Position numbers and translations under genes: made by a program
NCBI GenBank assembly: GCA_026990385.1
Contig: JALXDL010000054.1
Location: 85,839 to 149,838 of the forward strand
DNA length: 64,000 bases
Reading direction: 5' to 3'
Source of the DNA: DRKI01 sp011051875
GTDB lineage: Bacteria > Desulfobacterota > Desulfobulbia > Desulfobulbales > Desulfobulbaceae
Notes under the pieces: model-generated
What the model was told of the DNA's origin: nothing
Databases searched by the model: none
The model's input: only the letters and a program-made list of their open reading frames with translations
Shown here: piece by piece, positions 1-8,293 of the stretch
Layout: every line of letters begins with the position of its first letter
Numbering within the stretch: position 1 is the first letter of the stretch

Positions 1-553
1 GCGGCACGGTGAAGGTGACCTCGGGGTCAAGGATCGAGGTCCTGGGATAGAGAAGCTGGTTGCCGGTCCCGAATTTCTCCCTGGTCTCCTCGTTGGTGAT
101 CACCATGCCGGAGTTCATCTCGGAGCCGGCCGCGGCCAGGGTGAGGACCGTGGTCAGGGGCAGGGTCTTTTTAATGCTCTTGCGGCCGGTGAAGAACTTC
201 CAGACGTCGTGTTCCACCACGCAGCCGGCGCTGATGGCCTTGGCCTCGTCGATGACCGAGCCGCCGCCGACAGCGACGATCACGTCCACGCCATGCTGCC
301 TGGCCAGGCCGATTCCCTGGCGGACATGGGAGAGCACCGGGTTGGAACGTACACCGCCGTGCTCGACGATCTCCACCCCGGCCCCTGCCAGGGAGGCCCT
401 GACCCGGTCGAGGAGACCGGAGCGGCTGCTGCTGCCCCGGCCGTAGACCAGCAGGCACCTGCCGCCACAGGCCGCGGTCTCCGGGCCGATGGCCGGCACC
501 GTGTTTCGGCCGAAGAGGATCTTGGTGGGAATATGAAAGACGAAGTTTTGCAT
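1..553 (-). CDS. Iron-containing alcohol dehydrogenase, C-terminus cut by window edge
   Basis: The reading frame begins at an ATG on the minus strand and runs off the left end after 184 codons. The N-terminus reads MQNFVFHIPTKILFGRN, followed by a glycine-rich nucleotide-binding stretch (VGGGSVIDEAKAIS) and SEMNSGMVITNEETREKFG, a signature of the butanol-dehydrogenase/YqhD branch of group III alcohol dehydrogenases. These are cytosolic NAD(P)H-dependent oxidoreductases interconverting aldehydes and alcohols. The metal-binding histidines lie in the missing C-terminal half, so metal use cannot be checked. It is the last visible gene of a minus-strand run beginning with tsaD and lies 25 bp after a DUF2062 gene. 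Substrate cannot be told from sequence. Confidence 0.88.
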   Translation of the reverse strand, partial: MQNFVFHIPTKILFGRNTVPAIGPETAACGGRCLLVYGRGSSSRSGLLDRVRASLAGAGVEIVEHGGVRSNPVLSHVRQGIGLARQHGVDVIVAVGGGSVIDEAKAISAGCVVEHDVWKFFTGRKSIKKTLPLTTVLTLAAAGSEMNSGMVITNEETREKFGTGNQLLYPRTSILDPEVTFTVP

Positions 554-578
554 GGGATAGCCGTTTTCCTGTTCTGTG

Positions 579-1094
579 TTACCTGGATCGGTGGTTGAGC
601 AGGTGTTTCTGCTGCCGTTTGAGCCGAAGGTTGGTGAAAAACCAGTAGGAGAAGAAATAGGTGAACAGGCCGGTGGGGATCGCCAGGATCATGCCGCCGG
701 TCATCATGACCATGATCGCGTCCATGCTCAGGTGGCTCAGGGTGTGCAGGCTGTCCAGCAGTCCCTGGCCCCGGAGCTGTTCCAGGACCTGCTGGATCCG
801 TTCCCAGTTCAGGCGGCCCGGGAGAAAGAAATTGCCGATCTTCCAGGCCAGGTAGTACTGGGGCGCGAAGGTGAGGGGGTTGCTGACAATGGTGCCGGCG
901 ATGATGGCGGCCACGGTGGAGACCCGCAGCAGCAGGGTCAGGGAGACGATGATGATGGTGTGCAGCGGCAGGGTGGGGGTGATGGCCACGGCAGCGCCGA
1001 TGGCGGAACCCATGGCCAGCGAGGCGGGGGATCCCTGCAGCCGCTTGAAGCGGAGATAGTAGTACCTGGCCGTGCGGCGGAGGTCCCACTTCAT
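579..1094 (-). CDS. DUF2062 membrane protein (copy 2)
   Basis: A 171-aa protein with the DUF2062 signature. A basic N-terminus (WDLRRTARYYYLRFKRLQGS) is followed by a small-residue hydrophobic stretch (SLAMGSAIGAAVAITPTLPL), a second segment ending in SNPLTFAPQYYLAWKIG, and a C-terminal membrane segment near residues 130-155 before a basic tail. DUF2062 is an inner-membrane family of unknown function, sometimes found fused to glycosyltransferases. It is clearly paralogous to the protein at 2147-2647: both share the SNPLTF-PQYY core, and rsmA lies between them. Family assignment is firm; the role is unknown. Confidence 0.85.
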   Translation of the reverse strand: MKWDLRRTARYYYLRFKRLQGSPASLAMGSAIGAAVAITPTLPLHTIIIVSLTLLLRVSTVAAIIAGTIVSNPLTFAPQYYLAWKIGNFFLPGRLNWERIQQVLEQLRGQGLLDSLHTLSHLSMDAIMVMMTGGMILAIPTGLFTYFFSYWFFTNLRLKRQQKHLLNHRSR

Positions 1095-1153
1095 CGGTCA
1101 TACCACGCGACAAGCCGTACGCCGGCACAGGGACGGGCCACCTCTGCCAGGGT

Positions 1154-1180
1154 ACAGTTTTGAGGAAATGAAAACAACGG
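1154..1180. repeat. Dispersed intergenic repeat, family C, copy 1
   Basis: ACAGTTTTGAGG followed, after three variable bases, by TGAAAACAACG in the gap between rsmA and the second DUF2062 gene. The same arrangement occurs at 57029-57056. Both copies are preceded by GC-rich sequence containing a CTCTG or CAGAG element and a CCTGTGCC-type core in one orientation or the other. No function is assigned. Confidence 0.45.
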
Positions 1181-1254
1181 GTCGACAATCCTGGGCCCGG
1201 GTCCGGCGGGCCTTGCCCGCCGCTGGGCCGGTGCCGGAAGACCGGTATGGCAAA

Positions 1255-2133
1255 TCATGAATCGCATGTGTCGGTTTCCATGGCAGCACGGATGCTGCGG
1301 CTCAGCCTGACAAAGTCTTCGATCTCCAGCCGCTCGGCCCGCACCGAGGGATTGATGGCGGCCTTCCCGATGCAGGCGGCGAGCCGCTCCTTGTCACGCA
1401 CCAGTCCCGTGGACGCCAGGGCGTTGAGCAGGGTCTTGCGGCGCTGGCCAAAGGCGCCCCCGACGATCCGGCGCAGCAGCCTGCGGTCGAATTCGCCCAG
1501 CCGGCTGACACGCTGCGGTACCGGGTGGAAGGTGAGCCGCACCACCATGGAGTCGACCCTGGGCCGGGGGTGGAACTCGGCAGGCCCGATGTCGAGCAGG
1601 GGCGTAACCTCTGCGCAGGCGGCCAGGAGGACACCGGGTACACCATACTCCTTGGTGCCCGGTTTTGCCAGCAGCCGCCGGGCCACCTCCTTCTGGAGCA
1701 TGACCACCGCGGTCTCGATCAGCTCGAAGTGCTCGATGAGGCGGAAGATGAACTCGGTCGAGATGGAGTAGGGCAGGTTGGCGATGATCCGGAGCCGACC
1801 GCCGGCCTGTTCGGTCAGCGCGGCCATATCCACCTGCAGCACGTCGGCATGGATAAGGGTGACGTTGGCAGGCAGGTCCCTCTTCTCCTCGTGCATCCTG
1901 ACGATACCCGAGTCGGCCTCGAGGCCGATGACCCGGGCCGCGGCCCCGGCCAGGGGCACGGTCAGGGCACCCAGGCCCACGCCCACCTCGATCACCGTGT
2001 CCCCGGGCCGGACACCGGCCGCGGCGACGATCCGTTCGGCGGTATGGCGGTGGACCAGGAAGTTCTGGCCCAGCTTTTTCTTCGGCGCCAGTCCCTGCTG
2101 CCGGAGAATGTCGCGTGTGTTCTGGTATGACAT
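1255..2133 (-). CDS. rsmA: 16S rRNA (adenine-N6,N6)-dimethyltransferase RsmA
   Basis: Dimethylates the two adjacent adenines in the 3'-terminal hairpin of 16S rRNA during small-subunit maturation. The N-terminus carries the hallmark KKKLGQNFLVHR. It is followed by SAM motif I (VIEVGVGLGALTVPLA), the acidic motif II (GLEAD) and the catalytic NLPY motif (IIANLPYSISTEFIF). The C-terminal all-helical domain includes GAFGQRRKTLLNAL. About 292 aa, normal for the family. The start is taken at the ATG giving MSYQNTRDIL because an AGGG element sits just upstream; a GTG two codons earlier is also open. It lies 13 bp after a DUF2062 gene and is probably cotranscribed with tsaD. Confidence 0.96.
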   Translation of the reverse strand: MSYQNTRDILRQQGLAPKKKLGQNFLVHRHTAERIVAAAGVRPGDTVIEVGVGLGALTVPLAGAAARVIGLEADSGIVRMHEEKRDLPANVTLIHADVLQVDMAALTEQAGGRLRIIANLPYSISTEFIFRLIEHFELIETAVVMLQKEVARRLLAKPGTKEYGVPGVLLAACAEVTPLLDIGPAEFHPRPRVDSMVVRLTFHPVPQRVSRLGEFDRRLLRRIVGGAFGQRRKTLLNALASTGLVRDKERLAACIGKAAINPSVRAERLEIEDFVRLSRSIRAAMETDTCDS

Positions 2134-2146
2134 GGGCACCCTGCGC

Positions 2147-2647
2147 TCAGTCCAGTTTGTGTTTGGTCATCCTTTTCTTTCTTACCTTGATGAAGAAGAG
2201 AAGGGAAGCATAATAGACCAGCAGGCCGGCGGGCAGACCGATCAGGATGCCGCCGCAGAGAAGGACGGCGATGGTATTGAAGCCCAGGTGGAGAAAGGTC
2301 TGGATCCCCTGCCAGAGGCTCTCATGCCGGATCAGGTGGAGGACACTCTGGAGCTGTTCCCAGCTGATCCGGTCCGGCAGCAGCATGTTGCCCACTTTCC
2401 AGGTGAAGTAGTACTGGGGAAGGAAGGTAAGCGGGTTGGAGACCGCGGTCGCCGCGATCAGCGCCGCAAGGGTGTTGATCCGGAGCAGAATGGTCAGCGG
2501 GATAAGAATGATGGTCTGGATCGGCATCAGCGGCACGATGCCGATGAAGACGCCGAACCCCGTACCCACGGCAAGGGAGCGGGGATCGCCGCGCAGGCGC
2601 GTGAAGCGGAGAAAGTAGTATCGTATCGTGCGGCTGATCGTGAGCAT
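2147..2647 (-). CDS. DUF2062 membrane protein (copy 1)
   Basis: A 166-aa DUF2062 protein. It has a basic N-terminus (RTIRYYFLRFTRLRGDPRS), hydrophobic segments around residues 25-80 (GTGFGVFIGIVPLMPIQTI, then SNPLTFLPQYYFTWKVG), and a final membrane segment around 125-155 before a lysine/arginine-rich tail. It begins 7 bp after tsaD ends and is followed 13 bp later by rsmA, so these genes look like one transcript. It is paralogous to the copy at 579-1094. Function of the family is unknown. Confidence 0.86.
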   Translation of the reverse strand: MLTISRTIRYYFLRFTRLRGDPRSLAVGTGFGVFIGIVPLMPIQTIILIPLTILLRINTLAALIAATAVSNPLTFLPQYYFTWKVGNMLLPDRISWEQLQSVLHLIRHESLWQGIQTFLHLGFNTIAVLLCGGILIGLPAGLLVYYASLLFFIKVRKKRMTKHKLD

Positions 2648-2654
2648 CCTGGGT

Positions 2655-3659
2655 TCAGTTGAGGGGAGACCTGGAATAGACGTCCGTATCCGGTGTCACC
2701 ACGCTGCCCTGCAGGTAGCGGTGATAGCCGGCGATCCCGATCATGGCCGCATTGTCGGTGCAGAAGACAGGACTGGGGGCGTAGAAGGCGATATCTTCCC
2801 GGCGGCATCGTTCCCCGAGGAGCCGGCGCAGCCTGGGATTGGCGGCCACGCCGCCGCCCAGGACCAGGGCGGGACTGTTGGTCCGCCTGGCTGCCCGCAC
2901 CGCCTTTTCCACCAGGACCTCGACCACCGCCTCCTGGAACGAGGCGCAGATATCGGCCACCGGCAGGGGCTGCCCCTGCTGGCGTAACCTGTTGACCTGG
3001 TTCACCACCGCGGTCTTGAGACCGCTGAAGCTGAAGTCCAGGCTCTCCTCGTCCAGCCAGGCCCTGGGAAAGGAGAAGGCCTCCGGGTCACCGTGGCGGG
3101 CCATGTCGCTCACCGCCGGGCCGCCGGGATAGCCCAACCCGAGCAGCTTGGCCACCTTGTCAAAGGCCTCGCCGGCCGCGTCGTCACGGGTGCGGCCGAG
3201 GACCTCGAAGGTGGTTTCGTCGGTCACGGCAAAGAGCGAGGTGTTGCCGCCGGAGACCACCAGCGCGGTGTAGGGAAAGCCGGGATATTCCTTTTCCAGC
3301 CGGATGGAGAGCAGGTGGCCGGCCATGTGGTCCACGTCCACGCAGGGAATATTCCTGACCAGGGCCAGGGTCTTGGCAAAGGTGAAGCCCACCAGCAGGG
3401 AGCCCACCAGGCCCGGACCCCGGGTGGCGGCGATGAGTTCGATGTCGGCAAGTTCGACCCCTGCCTCGGTCAGGGCCTGGGCAGTCACCGGCCAGATGGC
3501 CTCGATATGGCGGCGGGAGGCGAGTTCTGGCACAATGCCACCGAAACGGGCATGCACGTCGAACTGGCTGCTGATGACACTGGAGAGCAGGACGCGGTCG
3601 TCTTCCAGGACCGCGGCCGCCGTGTCGTCGCAGGAACTTTCTATGGCGAGTATGAGCAT
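2655..3659 (-). CDS. tsaD: tRNA N6-adenosine threonylcarbamoyltransferase TsaD
   Basis: TsaD transfers the threonylcarbamoyl group to A37 of ANN-decoding tRNAs, working with TsaB and TsaE. The chosen start gives MLILAIESSCDDTAAAV, the family's standard N-terminus; a reading 7 codons longer is open but unlikely. The metal-binding HMAGHL motif, the ASKH-fold glycine motif (YTALVVSGGNTSLF), FSFSGLKTAV and the C-terminal TDNAAMIGIAGY are all present. About 334 aa, normal length. First gene of the minus-strand run tsaD-DUF2062-rsmA-DUF2062-ADH. Confidence 0.96.
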   Translation of the reverse strand: MLILAIESSCDDTAAAVLEDDRVLLSSVISSQFDVHARFGGIVPELASRRHIEAIWPVTAQALTEAGVELADIELIAATRGPGLVGSLLVGFTFAKTLALVRNIPCVDVDHMAGHLLSIRLEKEYPGFPYTALVVSGGNTSLFAVTDETTFEVLGRTRDDAAGEAFDKVAKLLGLGYPGGPAVSDMARHGDPEAFSFPRAWLDEESLDFSFSGLKTAVVNQVNRLRQQGQPLPVADICASFQEAVVEVLVEKAVRAARRTNSPALVLGGGVAANPRLRRLLGERCRREDIAFYAPSPVFCTDNAAMIGIAGYHRYLQGSVVTPDTDVYSRSPLN

Positions 3660-3904
3660 CTGGCGCGGCCCGTGTTGCAATCAGGAAGGTTCAATGGTAA
3701 CTAGTGTCTGTCCGGTGGCGGCCGGCACGCCGGGTATGCCGCGTTGTGTCGTTTTCTTCCGCCATGCAGCCGCACCGGATAGGTCCCCGGACAGGCAGCC
3801 ACATGCCGTCAGCCGGTTTTCGGCAGATCCCGCCCGGCATGGGATGACAGGATACGGCCAACGCAGGATATACATCAATTTTTTTGCAGGTCAACCGAAA
3901 CTTC

Positions 3905-4954
3905 ATGAACACGCACAATGGCGGCCCCGGCACGGACGGCGAGGCACTGACAGATCTTTTCTCCCGCACCATCTCCTACCTGCGTCTGTCCCTGACCGAC
4001 CGCTGCAACCTCAGGTGCATGTACTGCGTGACCGAGGAGGAGGAAAACGGCTGCCTGGGCAAGCTCGCCCACGATGAACTGCTCACCTACGAGGAGCTGC
4101 TGCGGGTGGTGCGGGTGGCGGTGGGGATGGGGATCTCCAAGCTGCGGCTGACCGGGGGCGAGCCCCTGGTGCGCAGGAACATCATGTCCTTTATCCGGCG
4201 GCTGGCCGACATCGGGTCCCTGGCCGACATCCGCATCACCACCAACGGCGTGCTGCTCGAGCGGTATGCCACCGGCCTGGTGGCGGCGGGGGTGACCAAG
4301 GTCAATATCAGCCTGGACAGCCTGCGGCGGGACCGGTTCGCGGATATAACCGGGGTCGACTGCTTTGACCGTGTCTGGCGGGGGATCGAGACGGCGCTGG
4401 CGGCAGGGTTCTCGCCGGTCAAGATCAACATGGTGGTGATGCGCGGCATCAACGACGATGAACTGGAGGACTTTGCCGAACTCTCCCGGCGCATGCCCCT
4501 GCAGGTGCGTTTCATCGAGTTCATGCCCATGGGCAGTTCCAGCCGCTGGAACCGGGATACCTACATGCCAACGGACGAGATCATGGAGCGCATCGGGCGG
4601 TTGGGGGAACTGGTGCCGCTGCAGCGGGGCAGGGCGGACGGGCCGGCCAGGGTCTTTCGCCTGGCCGGGGATACGGCGGGATCGCTGGGGTTCATCAGCC
4701 CCATCAGTCACCATTTCTGTGACCGGTGCAACCGGCTGCGGCTGACCTCGGAGGGAATGCTGCGCTCCTGTCTGCTCCACGACGAGGAGACCGACCTGCG
4801 CAGCGTTCTGCGCTCATCGGGCTGCACGGATGACAGGATCAGGGAAACCCTGCTTGCCGCCATCCGCAACAAGCCGCGCGGCCACCAGATGGAAGAGCGT
4901 CTCCGGGAGCGCGGCGGCGACTGTCACGGCCGCATGTCGCGCATCGGCGGCTGA
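3905..4954 (+). CDS. moaA: GTP 3',8-cyclase MoaA (molybdenum cofactor synthesis)
   Basis: Radical SAM enzyme that starts molybdopterin synthesis by converting GTP to (8S)-3',8-cyclo-7,8-dihydro-GTP. The N-terminal SAM cluster motif is CNLRCMYC, followed by the glycine motif LTGGEPLVRR. The C-terminal second 4Fe-4S site is CDRCNRLRLTSEGMLRSC, and the chain ends in the conserved Gly-Gly tail (MSRIGG) that acts in catalysis. The ATG giving MNTHNGG is preferred; an in-frame TTG seven codons earlier is less likely. It stands alone on the plus strand, convergent with the 98-aa gene downstream. It would supply cofactor for the molybdopterin enzyme encoded around 17-20 kb. Confidence 0.95.
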   Translation: MNTHNGGPGTDGEALTDLFSRTISYLRLSLTDRCNLRCMYCVTEEEENGCLGKLAHDELLTYEELLRVVRVAVGMGISKLRLTGGEPLVRRNIMSFIRRLADIGSLADIRITTNGVLLERYATGLVAAGVTKVNISLDSLRRDRFADITGVDCFDRVWRGIETALAAGFSPVKINMVVMRGINDDELEDFAELSRRMPLQVRFIEFMPMGSSSRWNRDTYMPTDEIMERIGRLGELVPLQRGRADGPARVFRLAGDTAGSLGFISPISHHFCDRCNRLRLTSEGMLRSCLLHDEETDLRSVLRSSGCTDDRIRETLLAAIRNKPRGHQMEERLRERGGDCHGRMSRIGG

Positions 4955-4970
4955 ACCAGGACTGCACCGG

Positions 4971-5267
4971 TCAGGGCCGCCCGGGGGCTGCAGCCAGGCA
5001 GCGCAGGCCCGCGATCCTGCCGAGGTGGGCCGCATCGCGGCGGTCTACCGGCAGGACCATGCCCTGGGCCTGGAAACGGTAGACGCGGCCGGTCCGCGGC
5101 CCGCGCACGATGAGCATGGTGGGGCCGGTATACTCGACCGGGACCACCGGCCGTCCGGTTCCCGCTGCCGGCCGTCGTTCAGCGGGAAGGGGGCGGTGTT
5201 TCCGGCTCCCTGTCGTTCCGGCCGGGGCCTGGCGGTTCTCCCGCCATTTCTTGCCGCAGCAGCCCAT
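4971..5267 (-). CDS. 98-aa phage-like protein of a three-gene module
   Basis: Small protein starting MGCCGKKW, with a basic, proline-rich, probably disordered first half. The compact second half reads VEYTGPTMLIVRGPRTGRVY then FQAQGMVLPVDRRDAAHLGR. That pattern (YTG-x-V-x-GP-x-TGR-x-Y-x-F ... V-D-x-RDA) is, from memory, typical of short proteins in phage tail or Mu-like regions; no search was possible. The start has a GGAG element just upstream. It overlaps the 3' end of the DUF1360 gene by about 90 bases in another frame, so the two are translated from overlapping reading frames. Function unknown. Confidence 0.6.
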   Translation of the reverse strand: MGCCGKKWRENRQAPAGTTGSRKHRPLPAERRPAAGTGRPVVPVEYTGPTMLIVRGPRTGRVYRFQAQGMVLPVDRRDAAHLGRIAGLRCLAAAPGRP

Positions 5268-5604
5268 GGTTTTCTTCTCCCTCCTGATGAGGTTCTTCGT
5301 AATAGAACGGTTCGATATCCAGCTCTTCCGGGTGGGTCAGCCGCTGGAGCAGGATCGCCCCTGCCGACAGGGCCGGCCACAGGAGCAGCCGTTCCGGCCA
5401 GGTTTTTCCCACCAGCAGGGCCGGCGCCAGGGCCACCCAGAGGCTCAGGCAGTAGAAACAGTCCGGCAGCCTGCCCCATATCCCTTCGCCGGCCCGTTGC
5501 CGGAGACGGACCAGGATATCCCATGGTCCGTCCTCGGCCTGGAGCAGGTGGGTGATCCGCCAGGTGGCCAGGATGGCCATGGTTGCCATGAAGAACCGTT
5601 CCAC
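5179..5604 (-). CDS. DUF1360 membrane protein
   Basis: 141-aa protein. The N-terminal half matches DUF1360: TWRITHLLQAEDGPWDILVR, then a short loop and DCFYCLSLWVALAPALLVG, with membrane segments near residues 5-20, 50-68 and 75-90. The C-terminal third (from about residue 95) is charged and glutamate/proline-rich with no fold I recognise. It starts with GTG 6 bp after the stop of the 784-aa gene; an internal ATG five codons in is an alternative. Its 3' end overlaps the 98-aa gene. DUF1360 has no established role. Confidence 0.8.
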   Translation of the reverse strand: MERFFMATMAILATWRITHLLQAEDGPWDILVRLRQRAGEGIWGRLPDCFYCLSLWVALAPALLVGKTWPERLLLWPALSAGAILLQRLTHPEELDIEPFYYEEPHQEGEENHGLLRQEMAGEPPGPGRNDREPETPPPSR

Positions 5605-5610
5605 CCGCTG

Positions 5611-7965
5611 TCACTCGTCCTGGCTGGTGTTCCGGTCCCCCTCCGGAGGACAGATCTCGGTGCAGGACGGGTTGTTCGGCGAGCCGATCAGGTCCTCGCG
5701 GATAACCGTGAAGCTGAACTCGCAGAGGTTGTTATGAAAATACCTGGACGAGGTGCAGCCGTTGGTGGTCCGTTTCCATACCCAGAGGCGCAGGAGATAG
5801 GCGCAGCAGGTCGGGAATACGCTGTCCGAGACCGTCACGCTCACCTTGAAGTTGCCGCCATACCAGAACGGCCGGGCCCGCTCGTCGTCGGTCGGTGGCA
5901 GACCGGCGCGATAGGTGGCCTGGCTGCCGAGAAAGGTGTGGGCATAGGAGGGACCGACCAGGGGATCGGGATCACCGGCCAGGGTCCCTGTTGCCAGGAT
6001 GTTGAACACCTTGCTCTCCGCCCAGTGGGCGGTCAGGGAATATTCTTCCAGGTGTCCGTCTGAATCACTGGCCTTGAAGTGGATGGTGATGGTGTCACCG
6101 GCCCTGACCCGGGCGATGCCGCAAGCATCGATACACCGCTCCCTCTGCCGGTTCAGGGGCAGGTCGGGATCCTCGTTGATCACCACTGCACAGATATCGG
6201 GAAAATCACAGTCCGGCTCACTGGTCGTGATGTGGACGGTGCCGCTTGTCCTTGACCAGGAGCGGTTGTCAAGGCGCAGGACCAGGCCGGCATGCAGGGC
6301 CGGGTCGGGCTGACCCTCCTCGGCTGGGCAGAGGGCCATGATCTGCTGGTCGACCAGCTTGTCGTTTTCCTCGTCGTAGCGGTAGCCGACCAGGCGCAGC
6401 TCGTACAGGCCGTCCTGCAAGCCCGGCATGGGGCTGCCATGGCCGGCCTTGTCATCGGCCGTCTTCCAGTTGATCAGCATGTCGGCGTTGGAGGGATCGA
6501 CAAAGGGGACCACCTCGGGATGTTCCATGCGAAAGCGGTGGATGGTCTTGAGGACCGTCTCCCCGGCAACCGGAACGGGCTTCACCGTCTCGGTCTTGAA
6601 CAGGGGCCAGGGCGGTCCGATGTAGTGGCGCCGGATAAAGGCGGCCATTTCGTCTGCCGGCATATCCTGCCAGCCGGTCGGGTGCGGGGCGATGCGCCTG
6701 CGCTGCGGCTTGTAGTAGTCGATCTCGCTGGCATCGCCGAACACGCCGCGGATGCCGATGGTGCCGCCAAAGGGCCGGTCATCGCTGCCGGGATTGCCGT
6801 AACCGGCCAGGGGATCACTGATGTCCTGCTCGATCTTCTCGATGGGGTAGGCCGTGGTGCAGCCCAGGCCGTAGACGGCCAGGCAGTCTTCGTCCGGCGG
6901 GTCATCACAGCAGAAGGGACTGCAGCAGGCATCCTCGTTGGCCACCAGGACGATATCCTCCAGGCCGTCCCCCACGTTCCAGCGGATATTGCCGGTGTCC
7001 TCGCTGTAGATCACGGTCTCGCCCTCGCCACAGTCCTGGGTCACCTTGAAGAGGATATCGGGGCTGCAGTCAAAGAATGGGTACCAGGGCCAGATGCGCA
7101 TCTTCTCCAGGTCCGCCGCGGCCGGCAGGATTTTTTTCAATTGTTCCCCAACAGTGACAAATCCGCTCTGGCCCGGTTGCTGCTCCGGCATCGCCGTGAC
7201 AAAGGAAACGGTTCCGGGCGCGGACTGGTCCACCATCTTTTCGAAAATGGTGAAGTCAGGCACCGGATCGGGTCTGGGGATGGGAATGGGGATCACCGCC
7301 TGCTCGGCCAGCTCGCGGATGCGGTCGGCGACCAGGGGGTCGACCTGCCACCTGCGGAGCAGCCAGGGCCGCCACCACCAGCAGCACCAGGTGAAGCTGA
7401 TCTCGAAATTGCCGTTCAGGTCAGTGTAGTCGGAGCCGACCTCGTCCCGGCGGTACCACCACCAGAATCGGTCTACGTCAAAGGCCGTGACCCGCGCCCC
7501 CTGTACCGGGGCGTCGCAGACCACGTACTGCTGTTCGATGCGATCCCAGACCCGGCGCCGGCAGACCACACGGCCCCGGAGGATGATCTTGCGGCAGTTC
7601 CGCAGCCAGTTCCGGTAGAGTCGGTCGCTCACCTCCAGGACCGCGTTCTTGAAATTGCCGTCCTCGAAGGCGCTGGCCGGGATCCGTACCTGCTGGACTG
7701 TGGTCGAACGAAGCGCCTCGTCATCAACGTCCGGTCCGGCGAGCAGCCGCACGCCTTTCGGCCTTTTGCCGCCGGCGGCAAAGCGCAGCATGAACTTGGT
7801 TTTTGTCTGGCCGGCCTTGAGACGTACCACCGTGGAGGCCAGAATCCGGCAGTCGCGGGCGACGGCTATCTTGACAAGGGTATCCTCGCTGGCCTTGAAT
7901 TCTCCTGTCAGCACCAGCTGGCCACTGATACTCTGATGTTTTTTCGGTAACTTTCTTTCGGCCAT
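5611..7965 (-). CDS. 784-aa Cys/Trp-rich protein with transthyretin-like segment, unknown function
   Basis: No catalytic family recognised. There is no signal peptide: the N-terminus is MAERKLPKKHQS. Residues 1-110 look like a beta-rich domain. Residues about 120-200 resemble a carboxypeptidase-regulatory/transthyretin-like fold (ILRGRVVCRR ... APVQGARVTAFDVDRFWWWY ... DLNGNFEISF), followed by the striking run TWCCWWWRPWLLRRW. Further on are Cys pairs (NEDACCSPFCCDDPPDEDC) and beta-rich segments to the C-terminus (CTEICPPEGDRNTS). A GGAGG ribosome-binding site precedes the ATG. It is the first gene of a tight module with the DUF1360 and 98-aa genes. A large structural or scaffold protein is one reading, but this is only inference. 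Confidence 0.8.
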   Translation of the reverse strand: MAERKLPKKHQSISGQLVLTGEFKASEDTLVKIAVARDCRILASTVVRLKAGQTKTKFMLRFAAGGKRPKGVRLLAGPDVDDEALRSTTVQQVRIPASAFEDGNFKNAVLEVSDRLYRNWLRNCRKIILRGRVVCRRRVWDRIEQQYVVCDAPVQGARVTAFDVDRFWWWYRRDEVGSDYTDLNGNFEISFTWCCWWWRPWLLRRWQVDPLVADRIRELAEQAVIPIPIPRPDPVPDFTIFEKMVDQSAPGTVSFVTAMPEQQPGQSGFVTVGEQLKKILPAAADLEKMRIWPWYPFFDCSPDILFKVTQDCGEGETVIYSEDTGNIRWNVGDGLEDIVLVANEDACCSPFCCDDPPDEDCLAVYGLGCTTAYPIEKIEQDISDPLAGYGNPGSDDRPFGGTIGIRGVFGDASEIDYYKPQRRRIAPHPTGWQDMPADEMAAFIRRHYIGPPWPLFKTETVKPVPVAGETVLKTIHRFRMEHPEVVPFVDPSNADMLINWKTADDKAGHGSPMPGLQDGLYELRLVGYRYDEENDKLVDQQIMALCPAEEGQPDPALHAGLVLRLDNRSWSRTSGTVHITTSEPDCDFPDICAVVINEDPDLPLNRQRERCIDACGIARVRAGDTITIHFKASDSDGHLEEYSLTAHWAESKVFNILATGTLAGDPDPLVGPSYAHTFLGSQATYRAGLPPTDDERARPFWYGGNFKVSVTVSDSVFPTCCAYLLRLWVWKRTTNGCTSSRYFHNNLCEFSFTVIREDLIGSPNNPSCTEICPPEGDRNTSQDE

Positions 7966-8087
7966 GGCAGTGTCCTCCGGATCAGGTTAAGAAAGCAAGA
8001 TCGGTACGGAAGAGTCTTTTCCTGGTTCAGGAAGATAGCGCGGCCAGGGTAACGAAACGGTAACAGTTGGAAAAAAAAGAGAGACCT

Positions 8088-8124
8088 GAATTGAGCGATT
8101 TCCATTTTGCCCGCAGGACGCGGG
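8088..8124. repeat. Dispersed repeat block A, copy 1
   Basis: 37-bp block beginning GAATTGAGCGATTTCC and ending GGACGCGGG. It matches 15325-15361 at 32 of 37 positions without gaps. A 14-bp exact piece (ACCTGAATTGAGCG) recurs at 24693-24706, and a 15-bp exact piece (GATTTCCATTTTGCC) recurs at 21484-21498. All copies are intergenic or at a gene start. Confidence 0.6.
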
Positions 8125-8260
8125 ACTTGAGGCCGTTCATTGCAGGGAACTGATCACTGGCTCAATCTGCCCCGTATCTGTGCAGGTACGCGGAAGACCC
8201 CGGACGGGTCGGCGTGACCGTGCAGAGACGGCGTGCCTGTGCCGACCTACCATTGCGGTA

Positions 8261-8293
8261 TGCCTGCATGGAACATCACCTGGTGAAGCAGGT
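8261..8293. repeat. Dispersed repeat block B, copy 1
   Basis: 33-bp block starting TGCCTGCATGGAACA and ending GCAGGT. It matches 15377-15409 at 28 of 33 positions. Here it lies 136 bp after block A; in the other copy it lies 15 bp after. Confidence 0.55.

Noticed and set aside
6292..7950. 552-codon plus-strand frame opposite the 784-aa gene
   Set aside because: No ribosome-binding site and shadow-type composition; the minus-strand frame has GGAGG, domain-like segments and tight neighbours.
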